Assembly: GCF_000090795.2 (NCBI RefSeq)
Contig: NW_003546264.1
Span: forward strand, 264,191 to 328,190
Reading direction: 5' to 3'
DNA from: Amphimedon queenslandica
Lineage: Eukaryota > Porifera > Demospongiae > Haplosclerida > Niphatidae
DNA: 64,000 nt
Under the pieces are notes generated by a model. It did no database searches. It was not told the DNA's origin and saw only the letters and a program-made list of their open reading frames with translations. Shown piece by piece: positions 26,662 through 37,153 of this stretch (position 1 is its first letter; every line of letters begins with the position of its first letter). The translations under genes and the position numbers were made by a program.

Positions 26662-28091
26662 TCAAGTCCATGGCCAGTATCTCTTAACATACTCTACACT
26701 CGGTAGCAATGCAAACCCGTTGAGAAACCCTCTCACCAGACAAGGATTGATTCCTTTATAGAATACACCTGGTCCATATCCTTTGAACAACTTCTTAATG
26801 CAGTCATAAGAGCCGGTATACTCTGCAGGTCCACGAACTCCGTCTCCTTGAAACTTTGTCTTTGGTACGTCAAACGGATAACTGGCAATCCAAACGACAC
26901 AGCCGGTCATACCACCTGCTAGTCCCAACCAGAATGGACCCAGGCTGTCGCTAGAGCTGTTAGGACCTGCCATTGTTTCAGTGAAGAACCGAAACGAAGA
27001 GAAGTAAAGACTAAAGGCAGTGCATTCTCTACCGACAGTTAACCAGAACCCTTTCATTATTCCTCTCCTGATCCCATCACTCCGCCATATGTCCACTGTA
27101 TTCTGCCACGGTCCCCTGTACTTCGGTCCCTTGCCACTTTCCCCCATCCCTTGCAGCTGCATTCTTAGCTTAATGAGCTCCATTGGACTGCAGACTGTTG
27201 ATTGGACAAACCCTGCCACAAAACCTGATATAATTGAGTTAGTAGTTTTTAATTTCCCTCCTTCTGGTTGGAGTATCCTCATACACTGTCCTTCAACTGA
27301 GAATATCATTGCATTGATGATAGCTTGTCCTATTAATGGATACATCATTCCTTTGTATAGACCTCGTATCTAAAAATAGAAGAAGCGTCTAAAAATAACG
27401 CACAGTTTATAATCTTGGCATTGGGTGAGGCTCCTTACAGCTCAAAGTGTTAACATAATGTGAATTATCTTACAGGCATTGATGCTTACTCAGTCAAAGC
27501 AACAATACCTATAGATACTACTGGATCACAGTTTCTAGTTCTCTCTTCCTGTAGTACAGGATAGCCAAGAAATATTTATGTAAACAAATCACACGTATTA
27601 AATATGAAGTTATTCGTGTTTAGGTATAGCAGGCTACTATGAATCAGCAGTGGCTATCAAATTTCATCGTACAATAGATAATGCTGTGTCGGGTTTATCA
27701 TCAATAATTTGCACACTAAATGACTGGGACCTTTCATTCCTAATAGATCTAGACAGTGAGTGTAGTTTAGCTAACTTACTCCTTCAGTTTTAAAAGTCTG
27801 CACAAAACAGTCAAAGCCATTTCTATAGACGATAGGATTCCTCCCAGCGGTAGCTGTAGCTCCATTACCATTGCCTTGGGTATCAATAAGAGCAACAATC
27901 CTTGACTACATGAAAGAAAGTATACACAACTCTTAACTCAAGACGGAAAGAGATGAGCTCCTACCTTTACTGTATCAAAAGGCTGACAGGCCAGTAGACC
28001 CACTCCACCTAAAGTAGGTTAAAGAAAGTTTCTTTTATGTTTACTTACCTCCAACGGCTCCTGCAGTTATATCTCTAACTGCTTCATTCAT
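26662..28091 (-). CDS. mitochondrial carrier family protein (SLC25A29/45/47/48-like)
   Basis: Four exons (28091-28049, 28008-27965, 27905-27780, 27369-26662) give 306 residues, the normal carrier length. All three repeats carry the PX[DE]XX[KR] signature: PFDTVKSR, PMELIKLR and PFDVPKTK. The start MNEAVRDITAGAVGG leads straight into the first transmembrane helix, as in the family. These inner-membrane carriers exchange solutes between cytosol and matrix. The PMELIK and PFDVPK signatures and the loop sequence suit the basic amino acid/carnitine branch (SLC25A29, 45, 47, 48), but the substrate is inferred. The large intron between exons 3 and 4 holds coding-like sequence on the opposite strand. 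Confidence 0.9.
27476..27755 (+). pseudogene. coding-like fragments on the opposite strand within the SLC25 intron
   Basis: Two segments look like exons on the plus strand. 27476 to about 27540 follows TTATCTTACAG and reads IDAYSVKATIPIDTTGSQFL before a possible GTAGTA donor. 27624-27755 follows GTGTTTAG and reads IAGYYESAVAIKFHR then SIICTLNDWDLSFLIDLD before GTGAGTG. The phases match between them. No continuing exons are evident on either side, so this is probably a gene fragment or the remains of a nested gene. I do not recognise the family. Confidence 0.35.
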
Positions 28092-28280
28092 GATAAACAG
28101 AGTAAACCAGTCAAAATTAGGCGGTGAAGGTATTCATACACAGAGTGGAATGATGTTGTGTAACCACACACACACACACACACACACACCTCCAACACTC
28201 CATCATCATGATTATCATTATCAAAATGTAAAAGTTGAATTATAATGAGTTTATATGGAAAGAGAGAGAGGGAGAGGAGT

Positions 28281-30132
28281 TTAAGAGTTCTTCTTTCTGA
28301 TGATATATCTACCACGAGATAAGTGTGAGAGGTAAATACGTAGCTTAGCATGTTCAGGGAGTAGCTTGACAATAATCTGTAAAGAAAAGAGAGTGTTGAT
28401 TAATGAACATACTAATTGCAATGGAAACACCATTTAACACATTAATAATGAAGAGTGAGAAGGAAGAAAGGAGAATGTAGAGTGGCATTGAAGCAGGGGA
28501 ATAACTTTACTTCGCTGTGTGATATTGAAGATATTACAGCACTAGAGGAAGAGACAAAACCACAGGTAACATCATAAATAAAATAACTAGATATACTTAC
28601 GCTTCTGATCCTCTTTCTTTAGACTCCACAATCACATGTTGATTCTTTCCATAACTATAAAAACACAGAAAGAAGGAAGACAAGAAATATGATGGCAGAC
28701 AGTAAGAATTCTCTTTCCTAACCTCTTTCCTTCATAATGAAGTTTACCATCTTCAACCCTTACATCATATACCACTTCTGGTGATGCAACCGTCAGAGAA
28801 GGAGCTACATAAACTAGGTAAAGTCATGTGATAGTCATGTGATATAATACCAGGGGCGGAGACAGTCGGTCTACCGGACACTAGTGAGCTAACAGGTGTG
28901 GTCTTACCCTAATAAAATAATTATACTTGACCACACCCATTTAGTAAGGTACCTTGCATATATACTTCAAATCTTCCTCAATATCATTCTCGTCTAACTC
29001 ATAAACTAACGTCGAAAGTGAAACTAAATTAAGGACAACAACATCACAACAATACAAAACTAAATAAAATGTCGTCAATTGAAAGTGAAAGGATATAGAA
29101 TGGTGAAGACCTCCGCCTCTTTTCAGGTAATGGCAAAGATTCGTAATTCCGTCTACGGAGTTTCCTAGTTACCATCATCTTGGGCTCAAACAGATCTGAG
29201 AGAGAGAGAGAGGGAGGAAGAAGAGGAGAGTGAATTACTTGATCACAGCTGCTACTGATGCTCATACTCACAAGCTCCTGTAGTTATTTCCATTGATGAT
29301 CTCAAGTTTTCAACAGTTTTCTTCTTCTCTTGCAATTCCATCAGCAAATTATCTTTTAAATCTGATCTTTTAGTCTAACAATTAATAATAAATAAATACA
29401 ATAAATAAATTAATAATAATTGTACCTCACACTCTAAAATAGCTTGAGATCTTTCTCTATCATATTCCTCCTTCGCTGCATTAAGCTACGGGAGAAGATC
29501 AGGTAAACTAGAGATTAAATATTACTTCATATTCTTTGAATATTTCGGCCATGAAGATCCTCTTGTCTCTTAGTTCCTTAAGCTCCTGCAGCCGACGTAC
29601 ATACTCGGGGAAAGTACCTAATATAACCATTAATAACTATTAATAACTATTAGCCTACGCCCTACTGCCTTAAGAGGGTTAAAATTAAAAACTCAAATTC
29701 AAAAGTTTGAACTAACGAACTTCAAAATAATCATGTATCATTCATCACATGCAACATCATACAATGTACCTTCATTGACTTGTTTTAAATGTTCCTCTAG
29801 AATTGCTATCTTCTCTTTATAAGAACTAGCAAAGAAAAGAAAGAGAAAGGAAAGTGTAAAATTCTTAGTTTTTATGACTAAACCCACTCACCTGCTGCCT
29901 TGGCTTCCTTCAGGCCCGTCCATTTTAAAGAGCTCAGGCTCACTAGCGTCCTCAGTATCTAAAAACAGAGAGAGAAAAGGAAGAGGAACTTGACCAGTAG
30001 CAGCGACAGCGTGGGAGGTCTACCCCTCAATTAGGGATAACGTGGGCGGGATAGAGTAACTACTGGGAATGCTTTACCTTCATCTGTGGAAGAATGGTGT
30101 CTCTTTCCAGCTGTGTAGGCTCCAGCCTCCAT
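28281..30132 (-). CDS. SUDS3: SDS3, subunit of the SIN3-histone deacetylase corepressor
   Basis: Thirteen exons from 30132 (MEAGAYTAGKRHHSSTDE) to the TAA at 28281 sum to 918 nt, 305 residues; human SUDS3 has 328. The order matches the family: acidic N-terminus (EDTEDASEPELFKMD), long coiled coil (YKEKIAILEEHLKQVNE through NLLMELQEKKKTVENLRSSM), the basic block MVTRKLRRRNYESLPLPEKR, the LDENDIEEDLK segment, and a C-terminal domain VEDGKLHYEGKR, then AVISSIS and LRIYLSHLSRGRYIIRKK. SDS3 holds the SIN3-HDAC complex together and stimulates its deacetylase in the nucleus. The intron after KRRRSSPF is an AT-AC U12-type intron; without it the frame cannot continue. It lies head-to-head with the derlin gene, 228 bp between starts. 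Confidence 0.93.
29018..29096 (-). other. U12-type AT-AC intron in SUDS3 (79 nt)
   Basis: On the minus strand the intron begins ATATCCTTT, the exact consensus for AT-AC minor-spliceosome donors, and ends TTTCAC. Eleven bases before the end is GTCCTTAAT, one base from the branch-site consensus TTCCTTAAY. Removing exactly these 79 nt keeps the phase and joins SSPF to STLVYELDEND, which matches the family. No GT-AG choice gives an open frame that keeps both conserved flanks. Confidence 0.85.
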
Positions 30133-30360
30133 TATGAGTCAGATAGAGGAGAATTATGGGCTGCTTTCTGTTGCTTTTACACCAAAAACGAGTCAAAACG
30201 CTACACTGTTTTGATGCATGGCCTCCTAATTGAAAAGGAGGTGTGGCTGTGTGGGTGATAATTATGGGCGTGGTTTAATCGAACTGCCATGCCGTAATAA
30301 CTTTATTACTTTATTTAATGGTTTTAAGAAAATTTAAATTACAACAACAAAAGCCTCAAA
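30133..30360. promoter_or_regulatory. divergent SUDS3/derlin promoter
   Basis: 228 bp lie between the two start codons. The segment contains GGTGTGGC at 30239 and GGGCGTGG at 30266, CACCC/GC-box elements of the kind bound by KLF/Sp factors. The same two motifs occur in the TRIAP1/LC8 promoter. Binding is inferred. Confidence 0.5.
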
Positions 30361-32594
30361 ATGGCTCAACACATCAGAGACGAGTTCTTCCAGATTCCTA
30401 TAGTAACTAGGGTCTATACATCAGCTTGTATACTTACAACAATAGCCGTGGTTAGTACTACTGCATTTGAAACTCCAGGAGCATTTGAGGCTTGATCTAT
30501 GTGGACTTTTATCAACTTCTTTATTTGTGTGTCTTTTTTATAATTATTATTTTTATTTTGCAGCAACTCAATGTGGTGTCTCCATTGTTGCTTCTCTATC
30601 ACCCACAGCTAGTATTTAAGGGAGAAGTGAGTGAAACTTGATGTCATTATAATAATGACAATAATAGTAATAATCAATGATGTGGAAACTGCCAGACATG
30701 CCAGTCATTGTCCGGTATTGGTGAATTTTGTCCGATTTTGGGGTCAATTGAAAGGACAAAATGACTGTTATTTTTAACAGTAGCAAATGGACAATTTATA
30801 GTAGAAGTTGGTGTAGCTACAAGAAATAAAATAGTGGCTTTAAATGGGACAATGTTTAAGACTTTCCAAAGCAAAATAAGCCATTTCTAAACATCTAATG
30901 ACTTGTCAACTACCTGTTGTACGTGCCATTAGCCTAGCATCATTCTCATGCATTTTCTTGGTATCGTGCTAAGTCCGTTAGTATCAACAGTGAATAGGAC
31001 AAATGTCTGGTAGCATAATTAATTTTTCCACATCTCTGGTAATAATTTAATAATTAATAGTAATAGTGCAATATTGGACATAATTATTTTTAAGAGTCTG
31101 ACCAATCAGATTAAGCCACGTCATCGATTATGTAACTATTCTTGTAATGTAGTTTTTTTAAACCTGAGTATTGTAAACACTGCATCTTAATTGTAATAGC
31201 ATCTTGTAGCCATTGAAATCAGCTTGTCCAAATTTTGAGCAACTTAAAAAATTTGTAAAAAGTCCAATTTTGATCAGAATTACCTCAAACTTTCTACACA
31301 ACATAAGAACATGTATATGCATCTGAAACTATAATAAAAATGGAGAATTCTCTACTTTTCATTTTTGGCAAATTTGACCAAAGTCCCTAGTACAGGGACT
31401 TTGGTCAAATTTTTGAGTAACTTTAATAATTTCAATTTTGCGTGGAATCAAGATGCAATGTGCTCTATCTTCCCTTTAGGTTTGGAGATTGTTTACATGT
31501 TTTCTATTCTTTGGTTTCGTTGGAATCGGTTTCTTCTTCAACATGATCTTTCTGTATCCTCCTCCTCCTCTCTCTCCTTCATCTCTCAATACCTGTCATG
31601 TATATACACAATTGTTTTCTTAACGTTAAATGATGATCCTTAGGTATCGGTTTTGTAGGAAACTAGAGGAAGGTTCTTTTGCCGGAAAAACAGCTGATTT
31701 TCTTGTCATGTTAATATTTGGATCTACACTATTACTGGTAAACCTACAACATAATAATTATTACACTCTATCATCTATTGTAATGAATTTCAGTTTAAAA
31801 TTATTATTATTGTTGTTGTTGTTTTTAATAGTCAATATCGACCTTCATTCATTTATTCTTTCTTGGTGATGCTCTCACAACAATGATAGTCTACGTGTGG
31901 AGTAGAAGGAATCCTTACGTGAGATACACATTCTTTGGATTGTTCACATTCCAGGCTCCCTATCTTCCATGGATACTGGTTCTTCTATCTGTGCTCTTCA
32001 ATGGATCTATTATCGGAGATTTAGTGGGTAAGTGGTATTTTGTGGATACACTGATGGAGTTTTGGTTGGCAATCATTTGATTTGTTAATGGCTGTGTGTT
32101 ATAATGTTGATGATGATGATTCATATACTGATACTTAACATAAGGTAAGGTATTAAACAATGACTAGAAGTGTAATTATAATCTAATGGTTGATCCCACA
32201 GTAATGTTACCTAATTGTGTGAAATGAGCATGTGAATGAGCCTTTGTCTTGTCTCTTCTTCTCTAGGTATAGTAGTAGGTCATATTTATTACTTCATAAT
32301 GGACGTCTTTCCTAATAAACCAGGTGGATTCCTCTTGTTGAAAACACCACAATTCATGTATGTTAAAGGGTTTACCCTAAACCCTATCTATAATAAGTTT
32401 GTTTCCTCTTTTGTTCCTCGATATTATCTCTCTTTCCCCCTCCCCTCTCTCTTTCTTGTAGGAGGCATTTCTTTGATGGTCCTCAGAATGATCCTAATTA
32501 CGCTCCATTACCTGAAGATAGACCGGGTGGGTTCGCCTGGGGAGAAGGACGACAGTTACAACCAGAACAACAACAACAACAACAACAACAATAA
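30361..32594 (+). CDS. DERL2: derlin, ER-associated degradation membrane protein (Derlin-2/3 type)
   Basis: Seven exons (30361-30450, 30564-30626, 31480-31553, 31644-31737, 31832-32027, 32267-32357, 32462-32594) give 246 residues. It aligns along its length with Derlin-2: the WR motif (VWRLFTCF), [37 protein letters not shown], the GxxxG of the last helix ([10 protein letters not shown]), VFPNKPGG and [14 protein letters not shown]. The C-terminus holds the p97-binding SHP box FAWGEGRQL, followed by QPE and eight Gln from a CAA run that ends in TAA. Derlins are catalytically dead rhomboids that thin the ER membrane and help extract misfolded proteins with p97. Intron 3 has a U12-like donor. 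Intron 2 holds one copy of the dispersed repeat. Confidence 0.95.
31205..31440 (+). repeat. single 186-bp family repeat in derlin intron 2
   Basis: The copy holds AATTTGTAAAAAGTCCAATT, TTTTGATCAGAATTACCTC, AACTTTCTACACAACATAAG and AATGGAGAATTCTCTAC. The palindrome region is shortened to CCCTAGTACAGGGAC. The copy is partial at its right end. Confidence 0.85.
31554..31643 (+). other. candidate U12-type GT-AG intron in derlin (90 nt)
   Basis: The donor GTATCCTCC matches the U12 GT-AG consensus GTATCCTTT at seven of nine positions. TTTCTTAAC, one base from the branch consensus, ends 19 nt before the AG. The splice is needed to join MIFL to [10 protein letters not shown]. The donor differs from the GTAAGT-like sites used elsewhere in the gene. 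Confidence 0.5.
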
Positions 32595-33127
32595 CAATAA
32601 TAATAATAATAATAATATTATGATAATAAATTAGAGTCATCATTTTTATTAATGAAGAATAATCAATAATTAAATAATAGTACACACAAGCCACACCTTC
32701 TTTTAATTAAAGACATGTGCTATAACATGGCCAATAGAGAGAAAGGTATTTTCAATATTTCATTACACTTGTGGCTATTATTGTTCCTTAGGCACTATCA
32801 GTGCTTGTAAATGTTTGTATGCTCATAAAGTCAGTGAGTGAGTGACTGTTACAAATTACATGTACTCAAATGCCCAATCTTGTCATCTTACTCTTCATGG
32901 CTAGTGGTTTATCTATTATTTTGTGGGTGTAGTCAATGTTTGATTTGCAATTGGCCTTGGCGAATTGGTTTAATATATTGCATGTACATTGGCATAGCTG
33001 TGTTGTGATCTTATATTATTATGGTTACCTTGACAACTGGCCCCACACCCTTATGGTTAATTGTAATTTTTACAACTCAATTACATAAAAGGTTAAAATA
33101 AAAAATTAACCTAATAATTAATAATAA
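32595..33127. other. intergenic, nothing recognised
   Basis: 3' flanks of the convergent derlin and TRIM-NHL genes. An AAT run follows the derlin stop. No exon or RNA gene is seen. Confidence 0.6.
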
Positions 33128-34843
33128 TCAACACTTATGCATTTTGCCATTACTGTAATCACAAACATACAAGAATCCATCTTTATCAAATGTCAATAAT
33201 GCTGGCTTCAAGTCATCTTCAAACTTACTAACAAACACACCATCACTAGTGAAGACTGATATACGATTATTGTCCTCTTCACTAACATACACTAGACCAG
33301 TAGCTGCAGTGTCTATTGCTATACCTAATGGACTACTAAGCTGTCCAGGACCAGATCCTTCAGTACCAAACTGACCCACAAACTTTCCATCTGGAGAGAA
33401 CTTCTGAATGCGATGATTACCCTGATCAGTAACATACACTAATCCTTGACTGTCAATAGCAATGTCTGTTGGAATATTAAACTGTCTATTAGCTGATCCT
33501 TCACTACCAAATGAATGAAAGAAGGTTAGATCAGGATTCAAGACTTGTATACGATGATTACCACTATCAGCAATATAAACCTGTCCTGTTATAGGAGAAA
33601 TGGCTATACCAGCAGGAGTACTGAATTGTAGTAGTTCACTGCCCTCCTCACCAACTGATGCTATAAGGTCTCCATCCATGCTTATCTTCTGGATCCTGTG
33701 ATCATCAGATACAAGAATGAATTTGTCTGGAGTAATAGCTACACCACGAGGATTAGAAAACTTGACATTACCACTTCCTCCTTCCCCTCCTAATGATTTC
33801 ACTTTCTTTCCTTCTCTATCCAGTATTGTTACACAGTTACCATCACGCTCAGTTATTATAACATGATTATCATCACTTACAGCAACTCCACAGGGAGCCT
33901 TAAGCTCAGTTGTAGTACGTACTGGAGTGATGTTATCAAGGTAAGGATTGAAAGGGATGACTAGTGAGGTATCCTCAAGGTGTACATCATATACTTGTAC
34001 TTTTACTGTATGAGTACCACATGTTGAAGGGTTACACTGTATCCTATACACTCCAGGATCAGTGCTGGTGGTAGTGACTGTAGTGTGAATGGGTTGATCA
34101 CCTTTACCAACTGGTACTAGACTACACCTCAGAGAAGAGAGGGGAACAGACAAAATAGATGAATCTGGTGCCTCCATTGATAGTGAAAATGAAATTTGCT
34201 TCTCTTGTTGAAGGTGTTCAAAATGATTAACCTTCACTTTACATTGTGGTAGTACAATCACATCTCCAATGTGATGTAGTGATTTGATATCTTTACTCAA
34301 TACAAAGTCGGCCTTTTCCTTTGGATGTAACTCCTCCACATTGATCCCTGCAGTAAGTTCACTCATACGCTCCATCATCTGTTTCTTAGACCTCAGGACT
34401 TGTTGAGGACTGCCTATCTTCAGACTCTGTTCCACATAATCCTCAACATCCTCCAGAACACTCAAACTCATTTCTGCTGATTTCATTTGCTCTGACAGCA
34501 CCTTTAGTTTAGCATTAGTGACCCTCTTTGCCTGCTCAGTCAGTTTCCTCTCTGACTGACGAAGAACAGCAATCATTTCCTCTACCATTTCATTTATCTC
34601 TTTTAATATTCCTTCTCCTCTCTCTCTGACCTCTCCCTCTGTTTCTGTTAGAGCAGATTTAACTTCCTTGAGTTCTTTCATTTTTTCTTTAACCGGTTCT
34701 AAGCAGGTCTCCAATACCTGACAGTGTTTAGTGTAACTGTCATTGACTAAATCATACTCATGGTCTTTGTGTATTCGAACTGTGCAGTGTTGACAAATGA
34801 CAGTATCACATGTTTCACAGAATATCTCCAGTGGCTTGTGGTG
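33128..34843 (-). CDS. TRIM-NHL protein (B-box, coiled coil, filamin domain, NHL propeller), N-terminus missing
   Basis: An uninterrupted frame runs from the assembly gap to the TGA-side end at 33128. Domains in order are the second half of a B-box type 2 zinc finger (FCETCDTVICQHC, then HKDHEYDL), a long coiled coil (VKEKMKELKEVKSALTE to about SLKIGSPQQ), a filamin-type Ig domain (region around CSLVPVGKGDQPIHTTV and GVYRIQCNP), and five to six NHL repeats (for example GVAITPDKFILVSD, GQVYIADSGNHRIQVL, GLVYVTDQGNHRIQKF). TRIM-NHL proteins such as TRIM2/3/71 and Brat act as E3 ligases and RNA regulators, with the propeller binding RNA or protein. The RING finger and start, if present, lie in or beyond the gap. 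Sequence past the gap (34949 on) does not look like a RING. Sponges carry many such genes. Confidence 0.9.
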   Translation of the reverse strand, partial: HHKPLEIFCETCDTVICQHCTVRIHKDHEYDLVNDSYTKHCQVLETCLEPVKEKMKELKEVKSALTETEGEVRERGEGILKEINEMVEEMIAVLRQSERKLTEQAKRVTNAKLKVLSEQMKSAEMSLSVLEDVEDYVEQSLKIGSPQQVLRSKKQMMERMSELTAGINVEELHPKEKADFVLSKDIKSLHHIGDVIVLPQCKVKVNHFEHLQQEKQISFSLSMEAPDSSILSVPLSSLRCSLVPVGKGDQPIHTTVTTTSTDPGVYRIQCNPSTCGTHTVKVQVYDVHLEDTSLVIPFNPYLDNITPVRTTTELKAPCGVAVSDDNHVIITERDGNCVTILDREGKKVKSLGGEGGSGNVKFSNPRGVAITPDKFILVSDDHRIQKISMDGDLIASVGEEGSELLQFSTPAGIAISPITGQVYIADSGNHRIQVLNPDLTFFHSFGSEGSANRQFNIPTDIAIDSQGLVYVTDQGNHRIQKFSPDGKFVGQFGTEGSGPGQLSSPLGIAIDTAATGLVYVSEEDNNRISVFTSDGVFVSKFEDDLKPALLTFDKDGFLYVCDYSNGKMHKC

Positions 34844-34948
34844 NNNNNNNNNNNNNNNNNNNNNNNNNNNNNNNNNNNNNNNNNNNNNNNNNNNNNNNNN
34901 NNNNNNNNNNNNNNNNNNNNNNNNNNNNNNNNNNNNNNNNNNNNNNNN
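34844..34948. other. assembly gap (105 N)
   Basis: A run of N truncates the TRIM-NHL gene inside its B-box. The true length is unknown. Confidence 0.95.
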
Positions 34949-34987
34949 GTACCGTATATCCAACCCACACAGCAAATTGGCCGCCAT

Positions 34988-35215
34988 GTTGGACGTCAAG
35001 TTTATTAGAGTTCAATGGGGGAAAACACATTTTCTTGCCTTGCTACCTTCTTGAGGCCTTTTTCGGAAGCTTAGAAACCATCCTGAGGATCTAATGGGGT
35101 CTGGTAGTCACCTGAAAGATTGCTATCAATAAATACAGAACGGTTTCCTGGTACCAAGCCTTTTTCTATCATTTCTCCATTGCTGCCAATGGAAAGTTCA
35201 AAGTTGACGTCCAAC
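34988..35215. repeat. 228-bp segment bounded by 12-bp inverted repeats
   Basis: GTTGGACGTCAA at 34988-34999 is the exact reverse complement of TTGACGTCCAAC at 35204-35215. Both contain the palindrome GACGTC. No clear target-site duplication flanks them. It could be a short non-autonomous element or chance. Confidence 0.35.
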
Positions 35216-35542
35216 GAACTAATTTTTTTTCTTGAAAGTTATTACGGTATGCAATGAATACATTTATTTTGCAATGAATATACTTAGCACGCATATCCTA
35301 TTATCCTCTATAATACTCTATAGTAAGCCCTGAATTCATTTTCATTCACCATAGCAACCACAAGTAGTAGTCTAGAGGTGAATAGAATCTTTTTCCTTCA
35401 ACAAAATTTAATATACTTGTACATTGGAAAGGAATTTTATAAAAATTAATCAGTGTTCGATTAAAACTATTAAAAATTAAATAAACTGTGCAATAGCAGT
35501 TAAAAATTTGTCTTTGGCTAATAAAAATAATAAAAATATAGA

Positions 35543-37153
35543 CTAAACCCTTTTCTTGTATTGCTGTATGAATATACCACATTGTTTCTTTATTTCATTC
35601 ATCATTAATACATCATCACAATCTTTAATGAGCTCTTCATTCTCTTCCTTCAGAGTATCTCTTACATCAGCTACCAGTTCAGTCTTAATCTTCTCCCACT
35701 CTCCCTTAGTCACAGGCTGACCAATCTTAGTAATAGCATTAAGAACTCTTTGATCAGTTATTAAAGCTGTTATTTCATATTTGATCTCGTCTCCTTTCGT
35801 TCCTTTCCATTTCTCGTCTTCTCTCGTACTTGTCAAGTGGTTCTCTGGTCTTGGTAGTGCCCTTCTTTCGGAAAACTTTTCAATTTTTCGTTTGAAGATG
35901 AGTCGTTTAGGACCTTTACGCGTGATGAGGGTAGAGTCTTTTAAAGGTTTTATGACGATTCCCTCTGCAAGGTTTCCGTCTATAGGGGGCAGGCCAAATA
36001 TTGCTGGGATGGTGCTCGGGAAACCAAGCTCATAATTGAAAACCTCTTCCATCGTTCCGGTTATGAGTGGGCGGGAGTACATGAACCCCGCCCCCTCAAA
36101 CAGGGACATTGCATCATCGTAATTCATGTAATCTAATGAGGGGGCGGGAAGGAGGAATAGGTTACCATATATGGTACTGTATAGTGTATAGCATGATATT
36201 TTGTGGCATAATTTTTTGCAATTTTCTATTTTTTGACCTTTTTGTGTAGCCACATTTATTCAATTTTGCAGATTCCATGAATTTTCAAATTTACTAAAAT
36301 TTTCGGGCCACAATTTTTTTCTGCTATGCATTAATTTTTATTGCTTACTTTTGTCATTTCCATTGTTCACCGCTATGTCAAAGGAACAGAATTTAAGATC
36401 AGGAGAGTAGGCCACTTCCTTTTGAATGCTAATCATGTTTGGTAATGGAGGGATTGAGGGATGAGGGTAGTAACCTAAAGTCATGTGATAATCATGTGAC
36501 ATGTGTACATACATACAGTAGTATCTTATCATATTTGATGGTGTACTATTACTTTAAAATACAAATACAATACCTATTGATACACTTGATCGGAATCAGC
36601 TCAAACTTTCTATGCAACATAAGAACATGTATATGCATCAAAAAAATTTTTAATGGAGAATTTTCTACTTTTCATTTTTGACAAAATACCCTTAATTAAA
36701 GCAACTTTCCTTACCTCCGAAAAGTTCTCCATATATGGTAATTGATTGTGGTGTGGGTGTGGTCTCGTCATCATTCATTAAATCCCACAGTTTCACTGCT
36801 GACGTGTGAAGTGCCATCAATAGTTCCGGCTGCCTGTCAAGACCAAAGAACTGTTCACCATCTTTAAGATAATCATTCCTCCGAGCAATCTTGACACCCA
36901 CGTCTTGTCTCTTCCCTCCCTCCCCCTCTCTCTTCTTCTCTCCTCCTTTACTCCATACAGTCAGTGAGAGGTTTGCCCCATGTATCTTCTCCATGGCAAC
37001 CCATTCCTTGATACGACCTATCTCTGGCCCTGCAAATAGCCGAGTTCCCTCCGTCATCTTCTCATATTTAGAGAAAGTAGGACCAGACTTTAAAGAGAAG
37101 GTTGTAGGTGAAGATTCAACCTCAGTTTCAACATCAGGACTTGCTGTGGCCAT
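35543..37153 (-). CDS. RNA ligase of the T4 Rnl2 family
   Basis: Three exons (37153-36715, 36474-36349, 36132-35543) give 384 residues; T4 Rnl2 has 334. All nucleotidyltransferase motifs are present: motif I MEKIHGANL with the AMP-accepting Lys56, RRNDYLKDGEQFFG, motif III ITIYGELFGG (138-147) with YYPHP after it, motif IIIa FCSFDIAV, motif IV EGIVIKP (245-251) and motif V LIFKRKIEKFSE. A helical C-terminal domain (WKGTKGDEIKYEITALI to the end) replaces the shorter phage one. Rnl2-type enzymes seal 3'-OH/5'-phosphate nicks in duplex RNA through covalent enzyme-AMP. The protein looks catalytically complete. It has no clear mitochondrial presequence, so location is open. It is patchily found in animals, as far as I know, and its cellular substrate is unknown. 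Confidence 0.88.
36585..36700 (+). repeat. partial copy of the 186-bp repeat in RNA ligase intron 1
   Basis: TTGATCGGAATCAGCTC, AAACTTTCTATGCAACATAAG (split by one change) and AATGGAGAATTTTCTAC follow the family order. The palindrome half is missing. Confidence 0.75.

Noticed and set aside
28953-29195. Stop after SIDDILFSFVLL as the SUDS3 C-terminus
   Set aside because: An exact U12 AT-AC donor and branch site allow the conserved SDS3 C-terminal domain to follow in phase, so the stop is intronic.
34949-35094. Frames beyond the TRIM-NHL gap, including MTSNMAANLLCGLDIRY
   Set aside because: They exist only because N is translated as open sequence; nothing resembles a RING finger or known N-terminus.
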